Assembly: GCA_965153455.1 (NCBI GenBank) | Contig: OZ234499.1 | Location: 11,218,271-11,282,270 of the forward strand | Reading direction: 5' to 3' | From: Sphagnum compactum | Lineage: Eukaryota > Bryophyta > Sphagnopsida > Sphagnales | DNA: 64,000 nucleotides | Shown: positions 12,354-24,383 of the stretch, one piece after another | Layout: every line of letters starts with the position of its first letter | Numbering within the stretch: the first letter of the stretch is position 1 | Position numbers and translations under genes: made by a program | Notes under the pieces: generated by a model | What the model saw: only the letters and a program-made list of their open reading frames with translations | Told to the model about the DNA's origin: nothing | Databases searched by the model: none

Positions 12354-14090
12354 TCAGGCATCAAGAGCTCCAAGCTCAAGCTTGAGTGTGTAACTGATAT
12401 CATTTGCAGTAGGGCCTGAAAACTGGATGGGACCAGGGCTCAAGTAAGAGTCTTCCACTGCCCATTGATCACGCTGAGATGCAAACTTCTTGAATGGAGC
12501 ACCATCAAGCTCAACCATGGCCTTCTTGATCACAGGCTTGAATTTGCCTTTGCGACGCTCCACATCCATGAGCTCGGTGAGAGCTGTTCCTCCAACAGTC
12601 CAATCCTTTGAAGGTGCTGCTAAATTACTGATGGATGCAATCAGACCTGTTTGTCCTGTGTGGAGGAGAGCACCAGCAGCAAATCCGAGGGCATAGCAGT
12701 ATGTGGCATCAAAGTTTGTGGGCATGCCACATCGACCTTCATACCCAAAGAAATGTGACTGGCCCTTGAAAGTGCCCTTGTAAGTCTCCTCGTGCTTTCT
12801 TGCAAGAAGTTCAGTCTCAATCATTGATATAAGCATCTTCTCAGTCTCGATTCTTGCCACCTGCACATTGCCATGAGGGTCTCGCTCAAGCAGAAGCTCC
12901 TCCTGAATGCTGTGGGGGAGGGAGATAAAAAGTGCTCGACATGGAGGGGTGAGTTTCTCCTTCCAGTGTCCTGCTTCATCACACACACTTGTTGCGAGGA
13001 TTTCATTGAGCTCTGCAATGAGGTGTTGAATCTCTGGGATGAAATCAATCAAACCTTCGGGTATAAGAATCACACCATATTGCTTCCCAATTTCAGCCCT
13101 CTTGCAAACAACATCTGCAATCCCATTTGTCACCTGCCTCAATGTCTGCTTATGGGCATTGACCTCCTCACCAATGATTGCAACATTGGGATGAGTCTGG
13201 AGAGCACATTCAAGAGTGATGTGTGAAGCTGCCCGGCCCATCAGCCGCACAAAATGGTAATACTTTCCCGTTGATCTTGCATCCACCATAATATTCCCGA
13301 TCATCTCCGAGTAAATCTTACATGCAGTGTCGAATCCAAAGCTTATGGGCACATGACTGCTTTTCAGATCACCATCAATGGTCTTTGGACATCCAATGAC
13401 ATGTGTCTTGACATTCTTGGATCTGAAATACTCTGCCAAGAGAGCAGCATTGGTGTTGGAATCATCACCTCCTATGACAACCAACCCATCCAAGTCCAGA
13501 GTCTTCACCGTCTCCTCTGCTTGCAGGAACTGCTCCGGAGTCTCAATCTTATCCCTGCCACTGCAAATGATGTCAAAACCCCCTTGGTTTCTGTAAGGAA
13601 ACAGAAATTGTTCAGTGATGACTACCACTTTGTTCCTCATAATCCCTGCAGGACCTCCTCTGAATCCATACAAGATGCTCCCCTTGGCATGCTCTTCAAG
13701 GTAATCAAAGATGCCAGCAATGACGTTATGGCCACCGGGAGCTTGACCACCAGATAACACCACACCAACTTTCAAAGACCTGTGAAGTTCTCCTCTTTCA
13801 CTAGGAATAAGCTCCACTGAAGGTTGACCAAAGAGACATGGAAAAAGCTTCTTAATCTCAGCGGCGTTGTCCGCAGCCGAAGATGGCGGTCCATGTGCGA
13901 GCTTGAAGCTAGAATGAAACACAGACGGGAGAGGCGGCTTGTGTTGCAGCCTACTCTCTTGCACAGGACTGTAAGAAGAAATCTCACGCACTGTTACTCT
14001 CTGTCCTGCCTTGCTCAACGCGACTCCTCCGGCGTCGTCGTCGGCAGCAGCAGCAGCAGCAGCAGCTGCTCCATTCGTAATCGGCCCCAT
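12354..14090 (-). CDS. PFP-BETA: PPi-fructose-6-phosphate 1-phosphotransferase, beta (catalytic) subunit
   Basis: Cytosolic enzyme that reversibly phosphorylates fructose 6-phosphate with pyrophosphate. In plants it works as an alpha/beta complex in glycolysis and gluconeogenesis. The frame opens at 14096 with TTG; the ATG at 14090 is taken as start, giving 578 aa (plant beta subunits are about 565). PFK-family landmarks are intact: GGQAPGGHN (about 114-122), the PPi-site GGDDSNTNA (about 207-215), the catalytic PKTIDGDLK with the proton-acceptor Asp (about 235-243), and MGR (about 284-286). The intact TIDGD, DARSTGKYYHFVRLMGRAAS and a C-terminus LELGALDA mark the catalytic beta subunit rather than the regulatory alpha subunit. 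An Ala run follows the start. The whole CDS is one exon with no frameshift, whereas angiosperm PFP-beta genes are split by many introns. I see no decay, so I call it functional. Confidence 0.95.
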   Translation of the reverse strand: MGPITNGAAAAAAAAADDDAGGVALSKAGQRVTVREISSYSPVQESRLQHKPPLPSVFHSSFKLAHGPPSSAADNAAEIKKLFPCLFGQPSVELIPSERGELHRSLKVGVVLSGGQAPGGHNVIAGIFDYLEEHAKGSILYGFRGGPAGIMRNKVVVITEQFLFPYRNQGGFDIICSGRDKIETPEQFLQAEETVKTLDLDGLVVIGGDDSNTNAALLAEYFRSKNVKTHVIGCPKTIDGDLKSSHVPISFGFDTACKIYSEMIGNIMVDARSTGKYYHFVRLMGRAASHITLECALQTHPNVAIIGEEVNAHKQTLRQVTNGIADVVCKRAEIGKQYGVILIPEGLIDFIPEIQHLIAELNEILATSVCDEAGHWKEKLTPPCRALFISLPHSIQEELLLERDPHGNVQVARIETEKMLISMIETELLARKHEETYKGTFKGQSHFFGYEGRCGMPTNFDATYCYALGFAAGALLHTGQTGLIASISNLAAPSKDWTVGGTALTELMDVERRKGKFKPVIKKAMVELDGAPFKKFASQRDQWAVEDSYLSPGPIQFSGPTANDISYTLKLELGALDA

Positions 14091-14450
14091 CGTCAAGTCC
14101 CCGCCTGACTGACTGTCTGACTGACTACAAACTGGTCACAAAAAAAATCAATCCCCCAAAGAAACACAAACAAAAAGCGATGGTTTCTCAAAGCAATTGT
14201 GCAAACTACAACCAGTCTCTCAAGGGAAAAGGATAACTAGAGAGACTGAAATCCAAGAGGGAAAAAAAAAACGGAATGCAGACAAGAAGTTCTTCCCAAT
14301 GCGGTTGTGTTGGGAGCGGGTGGGGAGGGGGAGAAGCCCGACGACGACAATGGCGAGCAGGCGGAGTTCCAGTGACAAATCTCATTCTGTTGTGACAAGC
14401 TCCGCAAAACAAGATAACGACGAAGAAGACGATGACGATGACGTTACCAG
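14091..14450 (-). promoter_or_regulatory. 5' leader and proximal promoter of PFP-beta
   Basis: More GC-rich than the surroundings, with pyrimidine-rich tracts on the minus strand and GAC/GAT triplet runs (14407-14443). No TATA box is placed with confidence. The open frame 14197-14616 (+) lies here, but it is low-complexity and probably spurious. Confidence 0.35.
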
Positions 14451-14887
14451 TATGCGAATGATAGGAATCCTCGCCCTGTATGGACGGCCAAGATTTTCCA
14501 AATTATCCACATCCCTTTCCAAGATCGATGACTCTATACATTCATCTCAATTCAACTTCGTTGCCATAAGTAATTACATTTTCAATCATAATAAAAATGT
14601 CACAAAAGTTTTCTAATTGCCTATAACTGAACCTTCTTTTTTTTTTCATTTTTTTGATATCGAAAATTTTGGTGAAATTTAACAAAAGAAATTAGCAAAA
14701 TTAGTCTAATGTACACTAGAAAAACAAAAATTTCCTGATTTCTTTATCAAAAAATGGCATTTTAAACCTAAAACTTGCCTGAAGTCTTTACTTACAAGAA
14801 AAGATAGGTAAGAAAGGGAAACGGAGCACGAATGGTTGGAACATGATACCATAGTAGTACAAGGGCAATTTCAACTCATGTATGTCA

Positions 14888-14906
14888 AATAATTAATTAA
14901 TTAATT
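14888..14906. repeat. (AATT)n microsatellite
   Basis: About five AATT tetranucleotides. Confidence 0.8.
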
Positions 14907-14909
14907 GAT

Positions 14910-15287
14910 AATCAAAGATTCCATGATTTTTAACAGAAGAATATTCTAGAAAGATTATAAAAAATGCGCTATTTTCCTCCACAAATTTTATTTTTTTGTT
15001 CTTTGAAAATCTTGTGTGTTTTGAAATTTTCAACATTTCTATGTACAACAAATCTAAATTAGTGTTGAAGCTGCTAAGGTAGTACTAGGGTAAAAGTACT
15101 TTGAATTTGTTCAAGTTCCAAATGGCAAATACCAATCAGAAAGATGATCATTCAATCAATAGTGAGTAACAGATCAAAAAGAGTGGAAGTGAGAGCAGGG
15201 TGGGTTACAAAGGAAGGGGGTAGAAGAGGGATGGAGCCAACCCCACTTTGTACTCTTCAAGTTAGGATGCCTGACTATTGTATGTTT
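14910..15287. other. Intergenic, nothing recognised
   Basis: AT-rich DNA with no open frame of interest. Confidence 0.4.
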
Positions 15288-15507
15288 TGAAGTGTAATTA
15301 AAACTCATTCAGCTAAGGAAAGTGATAGTGGTTGAAAGAGGAGATTTGAAAGCTTTTTTTTGAAATGTAATTGAAACTCATCAGCTAACGAACGAAAAAA
15401 TTGGCTGAGGGTTAGAACTTTTTGAAAGAGGAGATTTGAAACCTTGCTTCCCAAGTGCAAATTGAAACTCATCAACAAGGGAAAGTGATCAGATCAGGAT
15501 TGAAAGA
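15288..15507. repeat. Three degenerate tandem units of about 80 bp
   Basis: The units begin 'tgaagtgtaatta', 'tgaaatgtaattg' and 'caagtgcaaattg', each followed by 'aaactcat'. The first two also share 'gaaagaggagatttgaaa'. Noncoding. Confidence 0.65.
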
Positions 15508-15509
15508 AG

Positions 15510-17502
15510 CACTCATTTGAGGATGCAATTCGCTATGCTTGTTTGTAATGATTAGCCAAGCCACATCAAGATAACAAAAACAAGCACAAGGGTTTTATCC
15601 CATATGGTTTTGCCCAAAGTTCAACTCCCCTGAATATAAACTAAAAAGGTGAAATCAAGGGGTTCACATTTGTTTCTATTTTGCAACTGGCGGTCCAAAG
15701 ACGTGCTTTCATTGGGGGCATGCCTAATGATCCAAAACAAAATTGTTGATGGGCCAATCAATATGGCTCCTTTGAAAAAAGCTAAAAAGTTGTGAGCACA
15801 CCCGTGATCTAATTTATATGAATCTCACTATCACATTACATAGGACAAACAACCATAACTGTCAAGTAAACCATTGCCAAAGTGTTCAAAATTAAAAGTC
15901 CTGTGGCCTAGGAGTCCTACAGAAAATTGGTCAAAATAGTCATTCAGGCACAGCCACAGTGAACCAGTACCCACCAGCACATCATCCACTGAATAACACT
16001 ACTTTGCCATTGCAAAGAAAAGGCATGAAACGCGACTTTGTCATGCTTGAAAAAAAGAAACTTTTCTCCAACCATCAAGCCAACACCCAACTGGTTATCA
16101 GTACTCATGAACTCCTTGAAAATGATTGTGTTCAATTCCACACTATAAGTCATTGCAGATGTTCCCCAGGCAACCCAGTTGAAATTGGGGGACTACAAAT
16201 CATCATAAGATGTGTGAGAAGTGAGAACCTACCAAGGCTTCCAAAGTTCTGTGGGCAAATTTCAAAACCACATTGCCCTGCCCTGACTGCAGAATTGGTC
16301 AACCGTGCAGACAGTTAGTAACTAGTACGACAATGCAACGCATTTGATACACATACCCATGCATAGAATTTCAGCAGTAGAGTTCCAACATCACTCAATG
16401 CTTTGAGAGAGAATCCAGGGCATACTCATGAGAGGGTGTTCCAGAAGATGTTAACTAACCTCCGCTTGGGGAGCTTGGTTCTCAGGTCGTCTGATGAGGA
16501 GTTTCACAGCATCTGCAAGGGGGGTCAAAACCGCACAGGCTCTTCTATGATCATCAATTGGTATTTCTAATAACCTTTTCAATTATTTAGACCAAAACCC
16601 TTTTCAAGTCAAAATTGAACAGAGTCGCAGAGAGCAACAGCAATCTGCAAACTGGTTAACAACTTCCTCTTCTGCAGAAGATTGCAGGTAGATTGACATC
16701 TGCAGATAGAAAATCCTGAACATGATTTTGACTCTAACCCCTGAACCAGTTCCCCTCAGTGTCAAGTTCTTTGAAATACATATAACTTAGCCCAATAACA
16801 AGCTGACAAAACCATACATGCTAAGAGAGACACTTGACCACACAAGACACACCGAAGGTGCAAGGGCCACATATAGAAAAAATTCCAATTTCAGGCACCA
16901 CGCAAGGCCCAAGTTCTGAACTGTGGGAAAACCTTGTATCTGCAAGATGGAGCTCAAATTCATTTGAGAGTCAACTTCATGTTTCTCTACACTCACATTT
17001 ACCAATCAAGCAATGATCCTTTTGCGCCTAATCACCAGCATTTTATTCCAAAAATTGAATGACCAGGAGCTAATTTCCAAAGGTCTGAACATAAAAATGT
17101 TCAAGCAAACATCCACTAACACTGAAGCAGAAGGCAACTGCTAGGAACTAGTTGGAAGAGATACTCCCACACCATTCTGCGCTCCAAGCTCTTGTCTTTC
17201 TGCCTATACTTATACATCAACCACTCTTCTTCTTACATAACATGGATGATTCACAATTGCACCTGACAAAATTCAGGCCTTCAACTAGAATGGGTCAATT
17301 GCGCTTGACAGTCCTAGAAACCATAGTAGTGCCCTTGTTTGAGAAGAAACTTTACTACATTGTTCTGACCATGAAAGCTGACCCACACATACTCAACTTT
17401 CTCCTTTCAAGTATAGTTTCTTAATCACATCCATCAACGAATGGAAAAAAACAATTGACACTAACAACCCAAGCTACAACCAAGTTGGAAAAAACAATGA
17501 AC
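15510..17502. other. 3' flank of BUB3, no gene recognised
   Basis: Moderate AT content and short unconvincing frames. The part nearest 17503 should carry the BUB3 3' UTR. Confidence 0.4.
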
Positions 17503-20500
17503 TTAGGGAGCTGGGGCATATGCCTTTGGCTTGGGTTTCACTTCAGCCTCATTCACACTGCGCACATATATAGCATCCGGTTCATGCCTGCAACAGTACA
17601 GTCAACACTCAATTAATGTTCTGTGACTGACCTCACTCGCTCATGAAATTTTACATCCCTCAGGCTACACAACTGAATAGTTGTTTCAACATTCCCATTC
17701 TCTCCAAAGCACACAACAGAAGTCAAGTGCATGCAACTCTAGATATAAGCTTTATGGCTAGATCTCTTACGGCTTTTGACCCTCCTCAAATGTGTAACTG
17801 GATGCAACAGCCAGCAGGCGACCATCTCTGCTGAATGAAAGTGCAGCAATGCTACTTGGGTATTTTGAGTACTGCCACCAACAATTATGCACTGTTATTA
17901 GAATAGTGTGGAAAACATCACTTGGTGAAATGAATTATCCACTAATTAATTGCTCTTCCTTGTGCCAGTATGCACTTACAACCAATCAGTTGCAGCACGT
18001 GGCAGCATACTTATGACATTACAGAGGAAGCACCACAACAAGACTTTGAAGGTAACTGCTCTGCCCGATCCAGCAGAAACATCAGGATTTTTGACATCTG
18101 GACAAACAAGTTCACTAGGGTACATTACACTAATATGTTTCACAAATTACAAATAGCATTAAGAATGAAAATAACCTGCACCTTATGCTAATTCAACATG
18201 GCAGTCATCTATTCGCCAACCATTTGTAGCTTTTCAACTTATAACTAGTTCTATTCAAAGTCAAATTTATCCTTACAAACCTGGTATAGGCGCTTCTTAT
18301 TGTTACCATCCCAGACATTGACAAACCCATCACAGCCACCCGTCGCAAATGTACCATAACTGCACAGCTCCACAACAAATCTCAGACTAACACACCTGCC
18401 TGGTGACATTTCAAACAATGCCTCTTGAAGAATACTCTGAAGAGTCTAACATGTATATAATCAATTGGAAAAGAAAACACATTGAAGTGATGGTTATGCT
18501 CAACTACAAACTAAAAAATAACAACAGACATAATGTGCCCATTTAGGCTGAAAAAGACAAAAACACCAAAGACTGCTCCCTACAGTGTAGGCCTTTCAAC
18601 AAAAAGAACAACTTTGAAAGGCAGAGAAACTCACACTGGGTGGAAAGCAATCGCATTAACAGGATAAACTGTATCTCGACCTGCCTCAGACTTCCTGTGA
18701 CACTTGAATGCATATCTGCATACAGCAAAACATTAAGTCAGAAAAAAAATCAAGTAGCAAACACAAGTTTGTTAACCAAAGAGTGCTTCTCTATGAGATT
18801 GTAGATAAATCTCCACAAAAACACTTTGAAGGTAATGCAACAATAAGTATATCATAACCTCAAGAGAGTCACTCAAAAAGTGTCAGACCATCACCTTCAT
18901 CACAAATAGCATTGGCAAGCTGCAACAACTCCCAACAGTGGGTGTAGATAACTATATAACAAACTAAAAAATACAGTACATCTTCAGCGTAAAGTTCAGC
19001 ACTAGGAGTAGGAGTCACCTGCTGTAAACTTAGCAAGCAAGAAGCACACTCACATTCTCCTTTCTAACACTAGGGATATGCTTAAGGGTTTAGGGTACAA
19101 GGATTGATGGCACATTTTCACCAGTATTTAACAGAACTTTTGGAAAAAACACCAAGCCAGACAAGATAAGTAGTAAAGACTTACTTTTTAGCTTGACCTG
19201 CATCTGACATATCAAAAAACTCCATGGCAACACGGCCTTCAACTGAACTTAGTGCATAGCCTGCCACGCACAGCACACTTCAGACATCTGTCTCTGACTC
19301 TCACAATCTACACAAGTTAATCCTTGACTCTCTTGTGGCCTACCAGACTTGCAATAAGAGAGAAGATACAACTTGCACCACATGAATTAGCAGAACATGA
19401 AAAACCCTACCTGTGCCATTGGGGTAACAACGCACACATCGAGTCTGATATTTGAGGGATGATTCACGGTGCTGTTCAGGATGTGGCATGTGCCGGAGAT
19501 CATAAACAGTGATATGACGGCCTGCAGTAGCAACCACCAGGCGATGCCCAACTAGTGACATACTGTAAACTCGCTCTGGCTGTGGGTAGGTGCCAACCCG
19601 TGTTCCTCCTCGAGCATCCCAAGCACACACCGTCTTGTCCCAGCTCCCACTTACAACTTGCCCTACAGCCAGTTCCAATTGGTGTTATAATGATTCCAAC
19701 ATACACTAGGCAACAGTTGCATGGGCTTATAGTCCAGGGCAACTCAATACAAAACAGAACCAGAACACTCCATAGTAAATAGTAAATACTATGACTATTG
19801 CCATATGCAACACAACCTCCATGATTCAACAAACTCAAATTTAGGGCTTGGAGAACACCCGTAAAACCTCTACAGGCTGATCGAGAGTTCATAAACCAAC
19901 TCTGGAACACAGCTCTCATTATAACTACAGGTATGTGCAAAGTTGGAATCTGTATAACCACTAAGACTAACCAGATTGGTAATAGTGTGGTAGAACTGAA
20001 TCATATGTGAAAATTTTGCTATTTCTTGACGTATTGTGACAGCATAGGTTTTTTTCTTAATCTTACCTGTTGCATGTGAATATTCTACACACCGCACAGG
20101 TGCCTCATGTGTCCCCAAGAGGTCCTCTCTTCCAGTGTTGAAGTCAAATCTGCAGGACTCATAGGATCAGTAGGCAAATCAGACTTTGATTGCTGTTGTA
20201 TACTACTCACTGCAGTCTCTTTCGGAAAACTGTATCTGTGCAGGAAAGGGGCCATACCATCACAGTTATTATATTGTCAAAGGAGTATAAAGAGAACACC
20301 TCAGGCATAGAAAATGTGACCTGATAGCTAGTATGTCTTGGTGAAGGAAGCAGGGTTTAAAGAACCTGACACAGTCTAAGCTCCCAGTGGAAAAGAAAAT
20401 GGCAATTGTGTGATGCATATACTCCAGATGACAAGTAAAGTCACACAGAGCTAGATGGTGCAATAACACATATGGAAGCAAAAACAACCAAAAGACATGA

Positions 20501-21116
20501 GGTTGATAAAATCTCAAAAGTGGGGGAAAAAGCAGTGCAAGGCATCTTGTCTACTGAGAAGAGCAGAGAAAGAAAACTCTAAGGACAAAGTTGATCAATA
20601 CCTACACACATTGCGGTCTGCACTGGCACTAAACCCTGAAGAATCATCATGGAAGCAGCAATCAAGCACAGGCTTTCTATGTGCGAATTCTCCCTTCAAT
20701 ATGTTGGCACTCGCATCATACAGTCTCACCTTCTGCCAAAAGAATCCACCCCTCCCTTAGCCTGTGACCTTTCCCCCCCTTCTTAAAAAGCAAAATGTAT
20801 GGGAAATGGATGTGTAAAGAACAGGCAAAAGACAGAGAAAGAAGACTAGACACAACTTCCTTATCACAGAATCAGAAGACAAAGTAAAGGAGAGTACCTA
20901 GTAGTGCTACACAAGCAGTTCGAGGCTCTAGACCAAAACTCCGAACTGAAAAGGAAAAAAAAAACTCGAGGGCAAAGAGTGTAGAGAACAAAAGAAAAGC
21001 CTTACAGTGTCCCAGGAAGAAACAAGGAGGTGATCACTATGGTTGGAGAAGCGCAAGTTGGAGATGCCATCTGACGGTGGCGACGACAACTCCCGTCCTG
21101 GACCCCCTCCTATCAT
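17503..21116 (-). CDS. BUB3: Mitotic checkpoint protein BUB3 (WD40)
   Basis: Seven-bladed WD40 protein of the spindle assembly checkpoint; it binds BUB1/BUBR1-type proteins at kinetochores. Nine exons on the minus strand, all GT-AG with consistent phase: 21116-21006, 20732-20602, 20149-20067, 19662-19411, 19260-19185, 18715-18635, 18359-18281, 17871-17771, 17587-17503. They total 999 bp, 332 aa (Arabidopsis BUB3.1 is 340). The N-terminus carries [17 protein letters not shown] and HLLVSSWD. Later segments include [97 protein letters not shown] and [12 protein letters not shown]. The end is Pro/Lys-rich ([13 protein letters not shown]). Introns are 150-469 bp. The ATG at 21116 follows a CT-rich leader. 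Nothing is broken, so this should be a functional gene. Confidence 0.95.
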
Positions 21117-21500
21117 ATCCCTCTTCTCTTCTCTTCTCTTCTCGCCTCGTCCGCCGCCTTTTTTCTGTAGTTTGTTCCGAGGAGAAGAACACTAATGGTC
21201 AACAAATCCCCAAACCTAACTGCACGCTGCTTCTTGTTCTTGTTCTTCTTTCCACAGAAAGCCGCTGCATCCAATACTGCAAGGCGACGCTTCTCTCTCT
21301 CTCTACATCTGAAAACCTTCCTCGAAAGCTTTTTTTCTTTCAAATCTCAGTCCAAAAACACCTCGCCGGTGCAACGGTAGCACTAGGTCTCTGAGAGAGG
21401 AGACGAGCGACTCAACAAAAGCTCCGGAGTGTGGTTTCTGCCTCAAGAAAAGATTTGGATATATGGAGGAAAAACATTACAAACCCCAAACCAAACCAAA
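21117..21500 (-). promoter_or_regulatory. 5' leader and proximal promoter of BUB3
   Basis: CpG-richer than the intergenic DNA, with TCTCT tracts (21120-21140 and 21295-21306) that read as GA-rich leader sequence on the gene strand. No TATA box can be assigned. Confidence 0.35.
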
Positions 21501-21539
21501 CCAAACTGAACTGTGAGAGAGCAAAAAAGAGAGAGAAAT

Positions 21540-21785
21540 GAGGAGTATGGTAGTGACGACGAGAGACAAGAAGAGCGTTTGTATGTGTGTGTGTGTGAAG
21601 GAGAAACAGGGGACCAAAACAAGGACGCAAAAGAGAGGGGAGTCCGAGAGCGAGCGAGAAGTGGGGAGGATGGCAATGACGACGAGAGAGAAGAAGAGCG
21701 TTTGTATGTGTGTGTGTGAAGGAGAAACAGGGGACCAAAACAAGGACGCAAAACCGAAGGGAGCGCGAGAGCGAGCGTCGTCGTG
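21540..21785. repeat. Tandem duplication of about 122 bp upstream of BUB3
   Basis: Two nearly identical units share 'gacgacgagag', 'aagaagagcgtttgtatgtg', a short (GT)n run, and 'gaaggagaaacaggggacca'. The offset is 121-123 bp; the difference lies in the (GT)n length. Long open frames on both strands here are low-complexity artefacts. Confidence 0.85.
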
Positions 21786-21879
21786 TTTTCTTCGAACCGA
21801 AGGAAAAGGGAGGGAAATCCTGACGACCTAAAAGCTAAGAATTTGATGAGAATACCCAAAATCCTTTACCGTTGAGCTC

Positions 21880-22050
21880 CGGGATCTGGACCCCGTTTGG
21901 TCGGCGGGTGTCGGATCTTGTAGTACCCGCCGACTGCGTCCATTCGTTCGTTCCCGCCCCGACCTAGTAGTCCCTAGCCTCTTGGAGGGAGGGTAGTTCC
22001 ACTACCCGGATGCACCACGGTTTCAGCGTCGACGGGCCAGGACTTAAACG
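21880..22050. other. GC-rich block with two perfect hairpins
   Basis: GC-rich DNA in an otherwise AT-rich region. A 10-bp perfect stem pairs 21900-21909 (GTCGGCGGGT) with 21925-21934, with a 15-nt loop. A second pairs 21991-21997 (GGGTAGT) with 22001-22007 across TCC. No open frame, tRNA or rRNA is recognised. Confidence 0.6.
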
Positions 22051-24380
22051 GTAGACACCAGTGTTGGGCGGGTACCAGGCTGCAACCCTGGTGCCAATAC
22101 CTGCCTGCCAGGGACTAGGGACTTCAGGTAATACCAGTTTAATACCAAGGCTATATCCATCTCAATACCAGGCGGATACCAACATGTCACATACAAGCCC
22201 AAAATCAGCCTTGGACCCTAATACCAAGACCATGAAAATCTAATCGAAAATACATTACCGTTCATTACAAATACAAATTTTTTTCAAAATTTTTTTGATA
22301 CCATTACCAGTTGATATGTTCAAAGTTGATACCCCATCAAAATTAGTACCTATAAATCAGTGTTGTCCAGTTCTTCCTTTTTCTTTTTCTTTTGAAAGAA
22401 CTTCTCGTCTTGGTTTTGACATTTAAAAAAGTTTCAGTAGATTCTGTGGTGCGTGTTTGAGCCTGGTTGTTCAAATTTTTCTAAACTTGCAATTTTAGTT
22501 TTGGCAAAAAAAAAATTTCAATTTCAAGAACCTTTGAACCCAATTCAAAAACAATTTTTTAACAAAGGGTTGCAAATTAGGGTTTCATTTGTCTAAATTT
22601 GGATTATGTTGAACTTCAACTAAAAATGTTCAATTGCTTATAAGCAAAATGAATTTGCAATAGGTTATCAGTTCAATTCTTTAAATTTCACGAATCCAAT
22701 TAAAATTTGTGTTATTTTCACAAGTTTGTCCGTGCGTCATTGAACGAGAGACTAGTTATTACCATCTATTTATAGCTTCAACTTAGATTTTAAGCCCTTA
22801 TTTTTAAATCCCAATCAGTTTTAGTTTAAACTTGTTTCATGTTCAACCCAAACACTCATTTTCCAAACACAAATTGCATTTACCAAACCAAGCAAATTCA
22901 AATGGGCATCACGCTAGATTCACATCAAAGTTTAAATTCACTTGGGCCTCACACATACACTTTTCTTTTTCTTTTGTTGTGGTGCTCGAAGTTCAACAAA
23001 AGATAATATAAGCCTACCAACGAGGAAAAGGCTTTAATGTTTAATCCTAATGGAATCCAAATTCAAAGTTTTAAAAATAAATATAAGCTTGTTTTCCCAA
23101 AAAACAAAATGAAACTTAATAGAAAACACCTAACAACCCATTTACTCTGACCTTTTACCACAAAATTCAATAGGATTCTATAAATAACTAAAATTATTAA
23201 TCTTGTGGTGTTTCCTGTCCTTCCCCTACAATGTAACACATAAATTTTAAAGGTTCTATTTAGTTTTGAGGTAATTTGTCTCCACTTTTCCACTAGTTGG
23301 AAAGATATTTTCTAAAAATATAATTGTCAGTTAACATTAAATCTATCTTGGGATGTTTGCCACCTCTTGTTCCATTAAAAATTTGAAAAAAGAAAACCAT
23401 GTATGTTAGCATGTCATTATAATAAAAAAATCAAATAATTTGCATATTCCTTTGGTGCCTATTATGAGGTTTTTAAATATTAAAATTTTAATGGGCCAAT
23501 TTTCAACTATCGCACATGTTTGCACGAACAAAAATAATACAATTAAATGTGATATGTTTTCATAACAAGTGACTTTGCCATGAGAGATTCTGTCCTGAAA
23601 ATGAAGTATTACATTTAATATTATATTATGAACTCAAGTTATATTGGATGAAAGTATGTTAGCTTTATGAAAGACCATGATTTTTCTCTTTCACATTTGT
23701 ACTAAAATATAAAAGTTTTCTAATCATCTTAGATTCATTCCGAATATTTAGAAATTGAAATCATAGTTCTATTGTCATTTCTTTAACCATACAAATGAAT
23801 ATAAAATTATAAACAATTATATTGTTTAAGGAAAATTCAAGTTTTTCAAATTTGGATAATGTAGACAGTTTCTAGCATGTGCATGAAGTATTTTGATGTT
23901 TGATACGAAAATCAATATTGAATGGATATAATTTACATGGAAAGATTTTTATTATTAGTTTCATTTTCATTTTGAAGTTTGAAAATTTGGCAATTTCTAT
24001 ATTGCTTTTTGTCACATTTTGGGTTTAGGTTTTCCATGAAAAGTGTTTTGTTATGATGTTTGATGGGTGTACATGTGGATAAAAAAATCCTTCAATTTTT
24101 ATTTTGTTTTGTTATTAATATTTAAGATTTTTTCTTGTACATGGTCCATGAAAAAATTGTAAGAATGCAAATTCAAGCCACAAGGTGCCAAGATTTTGGG
24201 GGTAATTAATTAGGTGGAAAATGCAACATTTACATGCATATTTTCACAAATGCTACACTTTAAATAAATGTAGACATTAATCGGTTTTTGTTATACATTG
24301 CAAATGTGTTTGGTAATTTGAATGCAATATAAATCGGTTTATGAAAATATGACCAATATGCATTCATTTCCAAGGACATT
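22051..24380. other. AT-rich intergenic DNA
   Basis: The first 300 bp are rich in the word ATACCA(G) and look like repeat debris. The remainder has no recognisable gene. Confidence 0.4.
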
Positions 24381-24383
24381 TGT

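Noticed and set aside
14197-14616. 139-aa plus-strand frame next to PFP-beta
   Set aside because: Composition is explained by GAC/GAT and Lys-rich repeats in the PFP leader. No recognisable domain.
21412-21859. Long minus frames with repeated SFTHTHTN
   Set aside because: They are translations of the 122-bp tandem repeat and its (GT)n run, not a protein family.
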